From positions 62,001-126,000 of the forward strand of contig QJPP01001576.1 of the NCBI GenBank assembly GCA_003996215.1: DNA of 64,000 nt, read 5' to 3'. The notes below the pieces were generated by a model. It saw only the letters and a list, made by a program, of their open reading frames with translations, had not been told where the DNA came from and did not search any database. The translations under genes were made by a program, and so were the position numbers. Each line of letters starts with the position of its first letter. The first letter of the stretch is position 1. Below are positions 1 through 12,390 of the stretch, piece by piece. This DNA is from Jaltomata sinuosa (taxonomy: Eukaryota > Streptophyta > Magnoliopsida > Solanales > Solanaceae).

Positions 1-603
1 GTCATTTCATTACAGATTTTACTATCATTGCATGAATTCAGTTTTAGTTATGCTTTAAGCATGTTTTACCACATAATATGCATGATATAAGTTTTAAGCA
101 TGCTTTCAAGTATATTTTATCATGACATATGTATATCTCTCATACTCAGTATATTTCATAGTATTGACCGAATACTTCTTTATACTACATCCTATCATGA
201 TGTAGATTCTGTAGCCCGTTCCCAGACTCGTGGCTAATGGATCAGCAGCACATCTAGTCAGCTTGGTGAGTCCTCCTCATTCGAGAACTTAGAGTTTAGC
301 TTCATTTCAGCATTTAGTGTATTTATTCAGTTTTCAGTATTTAGAGTTAGCAGGGGGCCTGTCCCAGTAACTCATCAGTAATAGAGGCTTTCAGACATAG
401 AGTCAGATACTCAGTTGTATTTAGATTGTCAATCTTAGACTTATATTTATATAACAGATTTCGTTGCTCATTACTTCAGTTAAGCTTCCACTCTTACGGT
501 TTTGTTCAGTTTTAAAGTCATGCTAATGCTAAAGGGTTAGCTTGGGATCACTTGTGGTCTCAGGTCCCGTGTTACGTCTAGAAGGTAGGCTCAGGGCATG
601 ACA
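1..603 (+). repeat. Element A 5' LTR (3' part)
   Basis: Matches the end of the LTR at 16377-16977 nearly base for base and ends in AGGGCATGACA just before the primer-binding site. The start of the LTR is left of the window. Confidence 0.88.
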
Positions 604-607
604 AACT

Positions 608-619
608 TGGTATCAGAGC
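608..619 (+). other. Element A primer-binding site (initiator-Met tRNA)
   Basis: TGGTATCAGAGC, complementary to the 3' end of plant initiator methionine tRNA, four bases after the LTR end. This is where first-strand cDNA would be primed. Confidence 0.9.
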
Positions 620-709
620 ATCAGGTTTAAGAGTCCTAGGGTGTCTAAAAGTCGCATCAAGTAGCGTCTCTTCCATGGGTGTGAAGCGCGCCACACTTAT
701 ATGGGAGAG

Positions 710-2208
710 TGATGAACGCTCAAATCGTTCTCCCCAAAGTTAGAGGCTACGGCGATCGTGCAGCAAAATAAAATTTATAATTCCCAACGAGTGTCGGGGT
801 CATACCCAAGGGACTTGGAGCTAGCTAAATGAATATTGTATTGAAGTGAGTTCAAAATGAGAGTAAGTGCTCAATCATGAAAGGTAAAAGGTTGGGGAAA
901 TTGGGATGTTGTCACTACAATCACAATTCAAATTAAAGCAAATAAACAAAAGCGGGTGTACTAAATTAAGTAAGCGACTAGGGATGTGTATCCGATGGGG
1001 CCTTAATCATGGGATAAGGTGATTATCAATTCACACTCATTCTTGCTTATTGACATAAGTAGCACTGGTCATGGGTATGGATTGTTATCTTTCGATCAAC
1101 AACCATATTTCTGATAATCTCGGTTAGAGCATCATAGGTTTGATCGACAAACAACCAATCTAATCTTGGCGAGGTCACACTATCTCTAGCTTAGACACTT
1201 AAGTGGGTGATTCCTTCGATAAGAGCTATTTCTAGCCTCAAATCTGGATGGAGTCCCAAGTTCCCACTAATAATTTCACATTTGAAACCATGAAATCCTC
1301 TTCCAAGCAATCACATAGTCAAGTAATGAAAAATTAATGTTTGCAACCACCAATTTTTGGATTAAAACTTGGTGAAACTACTAGACCTATGTCAAATATG
1401 CAATTATAAGCAAGAATTAACAACACCCACGCCCATTTGTCAAACACCCATCATCAACACACCCCTAGACAAGAGAAATCAGCTACTCATAGCAAAGGAG
1501 AGAGATATACCATATGGGTAAGTCACCATCCTCTTCATTCAAGCTAAATTTCAAGTTCTAAACTCAATTTGAGTACACAAATGGTTAACCAAGAGAATGG
1601 ATTCAAACCCTCTTCTTTTTTAGAGGAAAACTTAGTCTCAAAGCAAAAACTCTCTAAAATATTCTGGTCTGAAGCATTCTATTTAAAAATGAGCCTAAAT
1701 TGGCCTTTTATAGTTTCCCAAAACATCACTAAAATTTTAGGACAAAATTGCCCTTCAAGTGGTATGCAGCGCGACGTGCGGTTTGCACATCATAATGTGT
1801 GCGTCGCACAACCTCTTTAGTTGGACCAGTGACTTTAGCTACTTTGGGAGCTTCATGCAAAGGGGGTGCAGTTTGCACCTTGGGATGTGCACATCACACA
1901 GCTACCGCACCTCTTAACAGATTCTTCAGTGGCTTTTATAGCTTCATGCGGAGGAGGTGCGGTTCGCACCTCGGCTTGTGAGTGTCGCACGACCACCACA
2001 TCTCCGGTCAGAATCTCCATTTTTTCTGAACACTTCACACTTCACTCTTTTTTAACTCTTTTTGGATCCATTTCCTTGTTTCTCATCATTTGTCCAAAGT
2101 ACCTGCATAGACATCAATAAAGACCATAAGAACCTCTAAATCTATTCAAAACATAGCAATAATTCATGGATTTAGGCTCAATAAGTTGGTAGATTTATCG
2201 ACTTATCA
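710..2208 (-). repeat. Element C 3' LTR (left copy)
   Basis: 1499 bases from TGATGAACGCTC to GACTTATCA in plus-strand reading. On the minus strand it starts TGATAAGT, typical for this group. It pairs with 10181-11675. The stretch 1740-2030 is rich in GCGGTTCGCACC-like words repeated with variation. Small plus-strand ORFs inside the LTR are not genes. Confidence 0.88.
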
Positions 2209-2220
2209 AACCCCCAAACT
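2209..2220 (-). other. Element C polypurine tract
   Basis: The minus strand reads AGTTTGGGGGTT directly before the TGATAAGT start of the 3' LTR, preceded by GCTTGAGGACAAGTAATAG, the usual text before the tract in Athila/Tat elements. Confidence 0.8.
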
Positions 2221-4328
2221 TGAACTATTACTTGTCCTCAAGCAAAATACTCACAACGCAAGGAATGAATTATGCTCTAGACTCAATCAAGGCACAAAAG
2301 ACTATTCTAAACTAAGAAAATAAGAAAAGGAATAAACAAATAACTCAAACAAAAGACTCAACTACGATGCTCATCTCAATTTGAACCACCACAAACACAA
2401 GGCATTTGGCCATTTCAAAACTTTTCCAAAAGGACCATTTTTCATTCAAAATCAAGGGAGTTTTGTCATTCAAAACAAGACATTTAAGCTTCTCAAGTCA
2501 TTGGCATGGACCGTGAAGGTTTTCCTCGAGATTCACCACACAACTTGTCTCATTCATTCCCTTCAATTGAAATAGAGATCTCATGTTTCAATTTGAGTGC
2601 ATGATGCCACTCACCACAAGAGAGGATCCCACTCACAATCATTCAATTCATAAGCAATTGGGATTATAGGAGAACCAAGAAGACTCTCACTCTCTCAAGG
2701 ATGTTCAAGTGCATACGCGTCGAACCATAGGCTTGCCCTTGATGTATATTGCCACTAATGTAGGGTAGCCAAACTCAGAATCACCAAGGAATTGCGGGTT
2801 ACGATATTGGCTAGGGCTAAGGTGAGGATCTTCATTTGGTTCAAGTGACTACACCTCCCTAATGCTATTTTGTTCTCATCTCGAACACCGCTCACATTTT
2901 TTTTTCAATTTCAACTTTGCCTTATTTCTCCCTTGCACAACCCAAGATTTCTCTTTTTTACGCATGATCATTCAAACTCCTTGTATTGCCTTTGTTTGGT
3001 AGCACCTATTTTTTGTTTTCATTTTTGCCCATTGTATTGAACTTTTGGAGCAAATTTTCAATTCAAACCTAAGGTGCTACCTTGCACTTGAGTGCATTTC
3101 TTTTTTTTCCCTCATTTGATCACATACACCCCCAAACTTAGGCATTTGCCTATGTTATCTTTCATCCCCCCCAAACTTAGGCTTTTAGCCTACATTCAAT
3201 TTTCAAGTGATTAGAGAGGATGGGTGCCAAGATAGAGGTTCCAAAAAGGTCAAGGTGTTAACAAGGTGCCAAAGAACGGTCACAATCTCAAAGGGGTTCA
3301 CTAGGATTGATGTCATGGGAAGTCATTTGGGTGAAGTGGCTATAAAAAAGGGCCTAAGGTCATTTTCCAAGCTCGGCCAAACCTAGAATTTTGCCTTGAA
3401 TTATATTTCGGGCAGGTTCTAGATGACACTTATGCACAAGAATCAAGGTAAAGCCTCACCACATAAAGCATCATGCCACGAGACTTCTTTCATTAGTCTC
3501 AAAATCAATTGGGATAAATAATTTTCAACAAGCTATTCCGAGTTTATTACACACTCGTTTGTGAGTCAATCAAGCCAAAGCGAGAGTGTGTAAGTCATGA
3601 CAAGAGAATGCTTTTCCTTAAAAATTCAGTTCCCTTCTTCCTTTTATTTTCAAAACAATTTGCCAAGAGAAATTTTTTGGTGGGCCCATTTTGAGACAAG
3701 CAACTACGGACTCAATTCCAACACAAAACCTTGGCATTTTCCCTTAAGAAAGTCGCCTCTCAATCTATCATAGGGAAACACCAATCCGGTTCGACACAAA
3801 AACAAAAGAAAAGAAAATAGAAAAATAATCAAAACTTTTTCTCCTTTGCAAAGAACCGTGATATTAAGAAAACCCTCGAAGTTTATTTCTAAACTACTAT
3901 TAACAAGGCGATATCCAACTTGCGCGCTCATGATTCATTTTAAAATAAGCCTCGGCATAGGCCTTTAGCGCACTTGCAAAGTTTGGGTAGTAAGACAATG
4001 GTGCATGTAAGACCAACCTAGAAACACAATCTCAATCATCAAAAATCAAGCCTGACGAGGGCACAAGCTCAAAAAAAATAAAAACAAAACATAGTCAAAA
4101 GGCCCGGCGAGGGCAATAGCATCACAATCATCCAAAATATGCTCGACAAGGGCCAAATAAAATCTAGCAGAATGTCATTAAGGCCCGACAAGGGCAATTA
4201 AAACTAATGTCTCAATCCCACTCACGAGCACCAATCAAAAGCAAGTAAAGCCACCCCCTCCCCATAAAAATAGCATTGCCCTCAATGCTCATAGATCAAT
4301 TGGGAAGAGGGTGGAACTCCCTGGAGGA
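2221..4328 (-). other. Element C 3' non-coding region
   Basis: No protein-coding ORF. It contains two extra polypurine-tract-like copies of CCTAAGTTTGGGGG on the minus strand (3128-3142 and 3166-3181). It also holds a set of imperfect repeats of the GGCCCGACAAGGGCAAT kind (about 4046-4200, four copies spaced 40-50 bases apart). Confidence 0.65.
4046..4200. repeat. Four imperfect GCCCGACAAGGGCA repeats
   Basis: Copies read GCCTGACGAGGGCAC, GCCCGGCGAGGGCAA, GCTCGACAAGGGCCA and GCCCGACAAGGGCAA, separated by A-rich or ATCA-rich spacers. Each contains GCCC...GGGC inverted halves, so each can fold as a small hairpin. Confidence 0.65.
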
Positions 4329-5812
4329 CTAAGCCTCATCATCTGCATCTGTCTTCTCATGTACGGCCTTCTCACTCTCATCATCATCCAGCTCCTGATC
4401 TTCATTACCAGACAACACCTCATCCTCATAGGTTGCAAATAAGCTATCCAAGGGGCCGGTAATTTTACGAGGTGGAGGCAAAGTTGTAAAATCTTCTTGC
4501 ATTACCGGGGCTTTCCCTTTCTCTATGGCCATGTCTTTCTAGAGGGATTTGGTAGATTTCTCACAAGTATCAACCCATTTGTTCAGATTGAGAATGCTTT
4601 CCATAACTTCTTTCATGGCTCACTTGACTGCCCTATCAATTAAACCCGGTAGATCATTTGATAAATCCCTCAATTGCCTCTTATGATTGTATGTTTTGTT
4701 GACCATGTCCTGGAGGATATTTTTGGACAGTGGCTCTTTGGGTGCAGTCTGAGAGTGTGTGCGCTTCCAAAGTAGGATAAGGCAGAGAAGAGGTATGTGT
4801 TTCAGCATCAGAGTCATCGTCCTCGACTTCCACCGATTCCTCTACCCTACGCCTTTTGAATTGAGGAGCATCCCGGTCAGTCTTCTTGTCAAGATCCAAC
4901 AGGTCAATGGCTGGAGTGGGAGTATCACAATTAAATTAAGGAACACCTATTTGCGCACAAAGTTTTCTAATTAACATCGAGAAGGGAAATGCATCACCAC
5001 TCCTTCGAGATTTTCTTTTTATCACTAAGGCAATGACCTCACTCACATTGATATGATCTCCTACCATGATAGCAGCTACCAGCATGGCTCCATCATGTGT
5101 GATCTTTTGGTCATTCTGAGAAGGCATAAAATGGGAGCGCACAAATTCATACCACAAGCATGCCTTGAAGTATAAAGTCAGGCGGGGAATTTCACCCCCC
5201 ATAGTAGCCCAGGAATGTATGTCAGGAGAAATAATGGGAGCATCCCATTCGAGAGGTTTGCGCTTGAGGAGTAGCTTAGCCATGAGGTCAGGTGCCAATT
5301 CAATTGGAGCACTCCAATAGATTGAATTAATTGCAGTTGGAGTAATATTGACTTCTTTCCCCCGAACCATAACTGAATCCAATGCGGAGAAGGTCTCACA
5401 ACCCCCTTTATGGCCATTAGCATCTTGTCTGGACTAATATGAGGCAAAAAACTCCCAGACTAACTCCTTGTAATAGTTTCTTGGAACTTCCTGAAATGGT
5501 TGCCATTGACGATTGGCAAACTGAGTAGGGATGTTGGGTAGATTATCCCCCACTGCGTTCAGGTTGAAGCTTTGCTCCTCATTGAAGGTCCTTCCCCTAT
5601 CACGATCATAAATTTACCTTTATGCCCTCCATTACGAACTGAACCCTCTCCTCTTTTGAGACTTGGTTATGGGAGGATGAGACTTTCTTTTTCACCATTG
5701 AAGTGGGCTTAGAGGAGAAGGGAGATGTTGGCCTCCGTGAGCTTCTTTCTGGGTTACCCCTGTTAGAAGACATGTTCTGCATATAGAGATTGTGAGCCAA
5801 AAACAAAAACAA
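4329..5812 (-). pseudogene. Extra ORF of element C, putative plant transposon-associated protein
   Basis: Minus-strand coding text, broken by frame changes near 5610 and 5440 and stops near 4936 and 4680. It starts MSSNRGNPERSSRRP with a basic Ser-rich N terminus. The middle (148 residues, 5382 to 4936) reads MVRGKEVNITPTAINSIYW and FVRSHFMPSQNDQKITHDGA, then GDHINVSEVIALVIKR. This resembles the domain called putative plant transposon protein (PF20167 by my memory), common in Solanaceae. The C-terminal part is acidic (VEVEDDDSDAET, later DDDESEKAVHEKTDADDEA). It lies between the former pol and the 3' LTR, where some Athila/Tat elements carry additional ORFs. Function is unknown, and the domain match needs a search. 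Confidence 0.6.
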
Positions 5813-7575
5813 AACCTAAGAAGAAGTTAGCAAACTACAAAGGACGGAATTCAACGGACTTAGAAAAACAAAGTAGGTGAGTGAGAGTATGCGTCGCATA
5901 TGCTATCGCATAAGCAAACAGAAACCTACAGGGATTTTCTATCGAGATGCAACGCTGGTGCAATTCGCACTATCCAAAGTGTGTGTCGCACCAGTCGTCG
6001 CCGCTCGAAACAGTGAACTGGCTATCCTTTTCAACATGGTGTGATGCCTTGTGTGACCTGCACATCAATATCTATGCATCGCATGCGAAACACACAAAGG
6101 CACAATTAGAATTTTGGTTCCTTGTGCTCTTATAAATTCCGCATGTGATCCGTAGAGCAAGATGTGCTTAGGCACTTGGCACCACTCAACAAACCAATCA
6201 ACAATAAACAAAGGGGGACAAGGGATCATGACCACAACTTCTGGGTACTCAGACTTCCCCGGGTTTCCATTAACACAACAACAAGCAAGAAAGAAACTCA
6301 ATGACTTCCCTTAAGATGGACGTTACCCCGTCTATCATTGAGAACATCAATCCCTCACTTACAACCATGGGTACCAACAATTTTAGCAATAATTAACCCC
6401 CTTCCTGCACAAGATCATACACCCCAAATACAATGGTCAAAGAGAATCATGGGTATACAATCAGCAAAATTCAGCCTCAAGAATCGATTTTCAATCAAAA
6501 CCTCATGACAATCGATGATTTTCCCTTAAGAACGACGCACCCAAATCTATCATCGGGCCAAATTATTCGTTAGTCACGAGTTGGTTACTCAGACTTCACC
6601 CCAGACACATATTTTGAGGCTAACAATTACTACCAATCAATATGTATTAACAAGATTTAGGTTCTACCAAGTTGACACAAAGCAATATTATCAATACAAC
6701 TCAAAATTAGGGACCCAAAATTTTCGGATCTCACCCAAAACCAACATGGTAATTCTACTAAGCATGCATCACAATATGAGTTCCCAACCTCCTGAAAACA
6801 AGTATTTAACATCGGAAAACTTACTACAAGTGCGGATTACAAAGGGAGGAGTGAAAATTTAAGCTTTTTGGACTTCAACAATGGTGACCCAAGTAGACCT
6901 CACCAGAGAACGACCACGACAATGGTGGTACAGTGGTGGAGATGGTTGGGAGAGAGGAGAATAAGATTTTGGGTAAAGTAGAGAGGTTTGTGGAATGTTT
7001 TGGGAGAGAGTTTTGAGAGTTTGAGAAAAAAATGGTGGAAGAAGGATAAGAGAGGTGGTTTTAAAAAGAAAAGAAGAAGAAAAGTTTAACCGGGTCATCT
7101 ACGGGTCGGGTCGATCAATGGTTAGGTCAATTAAAATACAAAATTACCTTTCATGCACCGCGATATGCGATTCACACCAGCCTTGGTGTGGACCACATGG
7201 AGTTTCGCACATCGCCTGTTTTTCTCCCATGGTTTGCCCAGGTGTCTGTTTTGCTATGCGATGGAGGTACGACGCATACTTGGTCTCGTGCGGTCCACAC
7301 GACCCAGCACACGTCGCCTCTAATTTTTCAAATTTCCTTCAGGCATTCTGATTTGGCATGCAGTGTGTTATACGACACGCACAATTGCTTGTACGATTTG
7401 CACAGTCCGCTGCACGACCCATTTTTTCCTCTGCTTTCCCTTGTTCAATTTTTCCATCCATGCATTCCTACAAACATACCAAAAATAACAAAACATAACC
7501 AAAAACAAATAAAGAAACTTGGGTTGCCTCCCAAGAAGCGCTTGATTTTATGCCACGGCTCGACGATAGTACCTC
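5813..7575 (-). other. Element C spacer with post-pol motif
   Basis: Non-coding. At 7505-7565 the minus strand reads GAGCCGTGGCATAAAATCAA, then GCGCTTCTTGGGAGGCAACC, a motif that normally follows pol in Athila/Tat elements. Here it comes right after protease. Plus-strand ORFs in this stretch (for example 7188-7802) run antisense and show no family similarity. Confidence 0.65.
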
Positions 7576-7579
7576 CACC

Positions 7580-10053
7580 TCAGTCGTTGTCGGATAGCAT
7601 GCTAATCCGGTTGGCGTGGCCCAATCCTAAGAAAGGAAATTGCTCCATCAACATCTTAGGGATGTCATCATGTTGCCCTCTTGGAAATGAATCAAACATG
7701 GGCATCTTTCCCACTTCACACTCTCCAAGGGCATCATCAAACTTGTCCTCCAATTCTATCACCGAGATTACTCTCAAATCATTCGGAGGCCTTGTGGGCT
7801 AGCAAATGTTGAATGTCACTATCTCATCTCCCACTCAAAATTTGAGTTCTCCAAGCTCTACATCAACAAGCGCCCTCCATGTAGCCAACAATGGTCGCCT
7901 CAAAGAAATGGGTACCTCCACATCTACCTCACAATCCAAGATGATGAAATTCGCAGGAAGAATCAGTTTATCCACCTTTACCAATACATCAAACAAGATC
8001 CCTATAGGACGCTTAATAGACATTTCGGCCATGAATAGCCACATAGATGTAGGCTTGGAAGTGCCCAATCCTAGTTTCTTAAAAATCATAAGGGGCATAA
8101 GTTGATGCTTGCCCCCAAGTCTCACAAGGCCTTTCAGAATACAATCAATCCAATCATATATGTTATAGTGAACGCACCCAGATCTTCTCTCTTTGTGTCC
8201 ACATTACTAGTCATCACTACACTACAACTGTGTGAAATCTCAATCATGCCCACGTCAACCACCTTCTTCTTTTTAAGTAACTCTTTTATAAATTTGGAGT
8301 ACCCTGGCATCTGCGTTAGAGCTTTGACCAAAGGAATGTTTATTGACAACTTGCTGAACATGTCAACAAACTTGCTAAATTTTTATTCTTCCTTATTGTT
8401 TAGCCTATGAGGGTACGGAGGAGGTCCCTTGGGGATTGTAGTCGATATGCTTTTCACAAGAGGGGGTCTTCCTTGTAATAAATGGTCACTTGGGAAGAGG
8501 GTTCAACCTCTTCCTTCTCATCCTCACTTTCAACATTTTTTGGGATACTTGATGCACCAAGTTCTTCCCTTACCTCCGATGTTTCAACAATATTTTCATT
8601 CACCACCTCATTTTCTTTGTCACTTGGCTTCTTCACCGCTTCCGCCATAGGCTCCCTTGGAATTATACCCGTCTTCACAACATGTTCTCTTGTTTCACTA
8701 GTTGTGCTTCAACTCCTAGTAACAATTGCCATGATGTTCTCATCACTTTTATGGTTGGTTGTGATGTTACTAGGAAGTGATGCCTTCATCCCCGGGTTCA
8801 TTTGAATGGAAAGTTGATCCATTTGGACTTCAAGTTGCTTGATGGAGATTGAATGAGAGCTCACAGTCTTACGAAGTGTTGAGACTTCACTTTTAAGCTC
8901 ATGTACCCCGGAGTGAGTTGTGTCCACTTTTTTTAGTACCAAGGACAAGATGTCCTCTAACTTGGAATGCCTGAGGTTGGTTTTGGTAGGTTGGTAAAGG
9001 GCATTAGCTTTGTTTGGGGGCACATAAGGGCTTTGGTAGTTGTATTTCTCACCATACGTGTTCCGATCATCTCTTATCCAATTTCCGTGTCTTCTTTTAT
9101 CTCAAATCCAACCTTGGTTCTCTTCCCTCGGGCGATAATACCCAGGACGAGAACCCGCCGACACAAAGCATAGTTTGCCATCAACCACTTTCATGACCTC
9201 ATCATCATTAGCTCTTATTGTCGGCGTATTCATAGTACTCACCTCCTTAGCACCAATCACATGCTTTGCCAAGAGATCGATCTGGGTCATCATCTTGGCC
9301 ATTGTTTCATCTTGAATTTCCCCTCTCTTTCTAATCTCATTTGCCAAGATAGATGAGGCTGCTCTTAAGATTGGCACATCTACTTCTCTTGTAAGCTAGG
9401 TTGGTTTTCGTCATTCGCTCCAAGAAAGCCAAGGCAATAGGAAATTGCATGTCCATAAAGGTGCCGCCTCCAAGGTTGTTGATCATTGACTTGCTCATAG
9501 AATTCAATGACCGATAGAAACTTTAGAGCACACATTGTCCGATAACCCATGGTTTGGACATAGGATAAGCTTTCTTTTGAACCTCAACCAAGCCTTATGT
9601 ACAGGTTCATTCGGGAGTTGCCTAAAGTTGGCAATGTCATCTCTTAGTTGCATCATTCAAGATAGAGGAAAGAATCTTGAAGTAAAGGCTTCAAATAACT
9701 CGGCCTAAGATGTTATAGACCCGTCCGACGATTCCTCCAACCACGGTGTGGCTTCTCCCATCAAGGAAAAGGGAAATAGGCACAATTGGATGGATTCTTG
9801 GGAGATGTGTTGAATAATGTGGTTGGAAAATCTCTACAAATTTCCGGATATGCCGGTTGGCATTTTCATGTATTGCTCCACTAAATAGATCCTTCATTTG
9901 GATTAAGTAGAGCATGGTGCTTGTCACGTAGAAGACAGCATTTCCAACCGTGGAGGGTAGGCAGATTGCACCCACACCCCCTTGTATCATAGGCTTAGCC
10001 TCATCAGCCTCCATAAAGTTGTCAACACTCTCGTTGCCAATGGCCTCATCCAT
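7580..10053 (-). pseudogene. Element C gag and protease
   Basis: The minus-strand gag begins MDEAIGNESVDNF and has the family signature MIQGGVGAICLPS, then MKDLFSGAIHENANRHIRKF. Out of frame but in order come MQLRDDIANFRQLPNEP and LRFKRKLILCPNH (9660-9530), GGGTFMDMQFPIALAFLERM (9470-9410), MTQIDLLAKHVIGAKE (9300-9240), and a C-terminal coiled region with LEVQMDQLSIQMNPG (8840-8790). A charged linker (8678-8454) leads to protease-side text MPGYSKFIKELLKKKK (8290-8320), then GASINLMPLMIFKKLGLG around the active site and FIILDCEVDVEVPISL (8125-7835). The aspartate triad survives upstream as DLGAS in another frame. Many stops and frameshifts. It ends after protease; no RT follows. Confidence 0.8.
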
Positions 10054-10158
10054 AGGCTAGCCCGCTCAATCACAACCGAAACAACAAATAAAAGTAAAAG
10101 AAGCAAGCACTCTCAAAATGATTTCAAATCAACAATCAAAAATAGCTATCAACTCAAG

Positions 10159-10176
10159 TCCCTGGAAACAGTGCCA
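10159..10176 (-). other. Element C primer-binding site (tRNA-Asp type, decayed)
   Basis: The plus strand reads TCCCTGGAAACAGTGCCA. The minus-strand form TGGCACTGTTTCCAGGGA corresponds to the Athila/Tat primer site TGGCGCCGTTGCCGGGGA with four changes, three of them C-to-T or G-to-A. It sits four bases inside the LTR. Confidence 0.8.
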
Positions 10177-10180
10177 TTTT

Positions 10181-11675
10181 TTACGAACGCTCAAATCATG
10201 CTCTCCAAATTTGGAGGCCACGGGGATCGTGCGGCAAAACAAAATTTATAATTCCCAATGAGTGTCGAGATCGTACCCAAGGGACTTGGAGCTAGCTAAA
10301 TGATGATTGTATTGAAGTGAGTTCAAAATGAGAGTAAGTGCTTAATCAAGAAAGGTAAAAGGTTGTGGGAATTGGGATATTGTCACTACAATCACAATTT
10401 AAATTAAAGCAAATAAACAAAAGCGGGTGTACTAAATTGAGTAAGCGACTAGAGATGTGTATCCGATGGGGCCTTAATCATGGGATAGGGTGATTACCAA
10501 TTCACACTCATTGTTTCTTATTGACATAAGTAGCATTGGTCATGGGTATGAATTGTTATCTTTCGATCAACAACTATATTTCTGATAATCTCGATTAGAG
10601 CATTATCGGTTTGATTGACAATAACCAATCTAATCTTGGGGAGGTCACACTATCTCTAGCTTAGACCCTTCAGTGGGTGATTTCTTTCATAAGAGTTATT
10701 TCTATCCTCAAATATGGATGGAGTCCCAAGTTCCCACTAATAATTTCACATCTGAAACCATGAAATCCTCTTCCAAGCAATCACATAGTCAAGTAATGAA
10801 AATTAATGTTTGCAACCACCAATTTTTGGATTAAAACTTGGTGAAACTACTAGACCCATGTCAAATATGCAATTATAAGCAAGAATTAACAACACCCACA
10901 CCCATTTGTCAAACACCCATCTTCAACACACCCCTAGACAAGAGAAATCAGCTACTCATAACAAAGGAGAGAGATATACCATATGGGTAAGTCACCATCC
11001 TCTTAATTCAAGTTAAATTTCAAGTTCTAAGCTCAATTTGAGTACACAAATGGTTAACCAAGAGAATGGATTCAAACCCTCTTCTCTTTTTAGAGGAAAA
11101 CTTAGTCTCAAAGTAAAAACTCTCTAAATTATTCAGGTCTAAAGCATTCTATTTACAAATTAGCCTAAATTGGCCTTTTATAGTCTCCCAAAACGTCACT
11201 AAAATTTTTGGACAAATTTCCCTTTGGGTGGTGTGTGACGCGACGTGTGGTTCATACATAGTGATGTGCACGTTGCACAACCTCTTTAGTTGGACCAGTG
11301 ACTTCGGCTACTTTGGGATCTTCATGCGAAAGGGGTGCGGTTCGCACCTTGGAATGTGCATATTGCATAGCGACTGCACCCCTTAACAGATTCTTCAGTT
11401 GCTTTTGCAGCTTCATGCGGAGGATGTACGGTTCTCACCTCAGCTTGTGCATGTCGCACTGCCACTGCATCACTGGTCAGAATCTCCATCTTTTTTGAAC
11501 ACTTCACACTTCACTCCTTTTTAACTCTTTTTGGATTCATTTCCTTGTTTCTCATCATTTATCCAAAGTGCCTGCATAGGGTCAATAAAAGCCATAAGAA
11601 CCTCTAAATCTATTCAAAATATAGCAATAATTCATGGATTTAGGCTCAATATGTTGGTAGATTACCAACTTATCA
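10181..11675 (-). repeat. Element C 5' LTR (right copy)
   Basis: 1495 bases, colinear with 710-2208. The plus-strand left end reads TTACGAACGC where the other copy has TGATGAACGC, so its terminal CA (minus strand) is mutated. The right end CTTATCA is intact and followed by the GAGAG target duplication. Confidence 0.88.
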
Positions 11676-11787
11676 GAGAGGCTATGAGATATTTTAGGAA
11701 AAACTTTACTTCTTTCATATTCACAATCGTGCATTAGAGTTTAACTCTATTTACCCTTCTAATTTGTTCCTTATGCATTTCAGATAA

Positions 11788-12390
11788 ATGCCTCCATAAA
11801 GAAAACCCAAGAGGAATGTTAATCCTCCTGTTCCAGACCACGAGGTTACAAATGTGGAGTTTCGTGAAGCCATCCGTATGTTGGCTAAAACCATGATAGC
11901 TCATTTGAATGAGAAAGAGAAACTAAATAAGAGGAAGAGGAAGAATAAGAAAACTAGAACATGGAACCATGACTCTAGTCAGCAGAAAAATGGTAGTAAG
12001 AACAGGTCATCTTTTCAGCAGAGGTCATCCGGACCAACCCCATCTCTAATTAGCATACCTACACTCGATTCTCAGTCTTGTCATAATAGGGCTCCAAAGA
12101 CCTTGAGGTACCCTCTTTGTAGTAGTTGCGGTAAGTTTCATCTAGGTGAGTGCCTTATTGGCAAAGAAGGGTATTTTGGGTGTGGTCAGTTAGGCCATAG
12201 GATCAGGATTTTCCCCTCTGCTAAGCAGAGCAATGGTGTTGTTCAGATCCAAAACCAATTCCTTTCATTGTCTAACCAGCTGGGTCAGAGTATTCCTCCA
12301 GAAGCTGAATCAGGTATGTCACTAGATTTCTTCCTTTATACATCTATAGTCCCCAGACCTATATTCTTGTATGGTTGTGAGTTGTATTAG
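11788..12390 (+). pseudogene. Element A gag with deleted capsid core
   Basis: The N terminus (MPP, stop, RKPKRNVNPP, then VTNVEFREAIRMLAKTM) matches the gag start of elements D and F. After residue 40 or so it jumps directly to a basic KRKRKNKKTRTW stretch and the Ser/Gln-rich linker, skipping the retrotransposon gag core (the region that in D carries FWGSKVNEDPLNFID through the His-Gln-Ile-Glu segment). The zinc-knuckle region is present but altered: CSSCGKFHLGEC is followed by YFGCGQLGHRIRIFP, where the usual first and last cysteines of the second knuckle are Y and F. The ORF ends at TAG 12390. An early stop follows the third codon. It is unlikely to make particles. Confidence 0.75.

Larger units (their letters stand above)
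710..11675 (-). mobile_element. Element C: Athila/Tat-like element lacking RT and integrase
   Basis: Minus-strand LTR element flanked by the 5-base duplication GAGAG (705-709 and 11676-11680). On the minus strand: LTR (10181-11675), tRNA-Asp-type primer site (10159-10176), gag and protease (10053 to 7580), a post-pol motif, an extra ORF (5812 to 4329), polypurine tract (2209-2220) and second LTR (710-2208). Reverse transcriptase, RNase H and integrase are absent, so it is non-autonomous, like the TR-GAG type of plant element. The two LTRs differ at roughly one position in ten over the first 140 bases by eye, so it is not recent. Confidence 0.88.

Noticed and set aside
7188..7802. A 204-codon plus-strand ORF
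   Set aside because: It lies antisense within element C's spacer and the end of its protease region, and has no family-like motifs.
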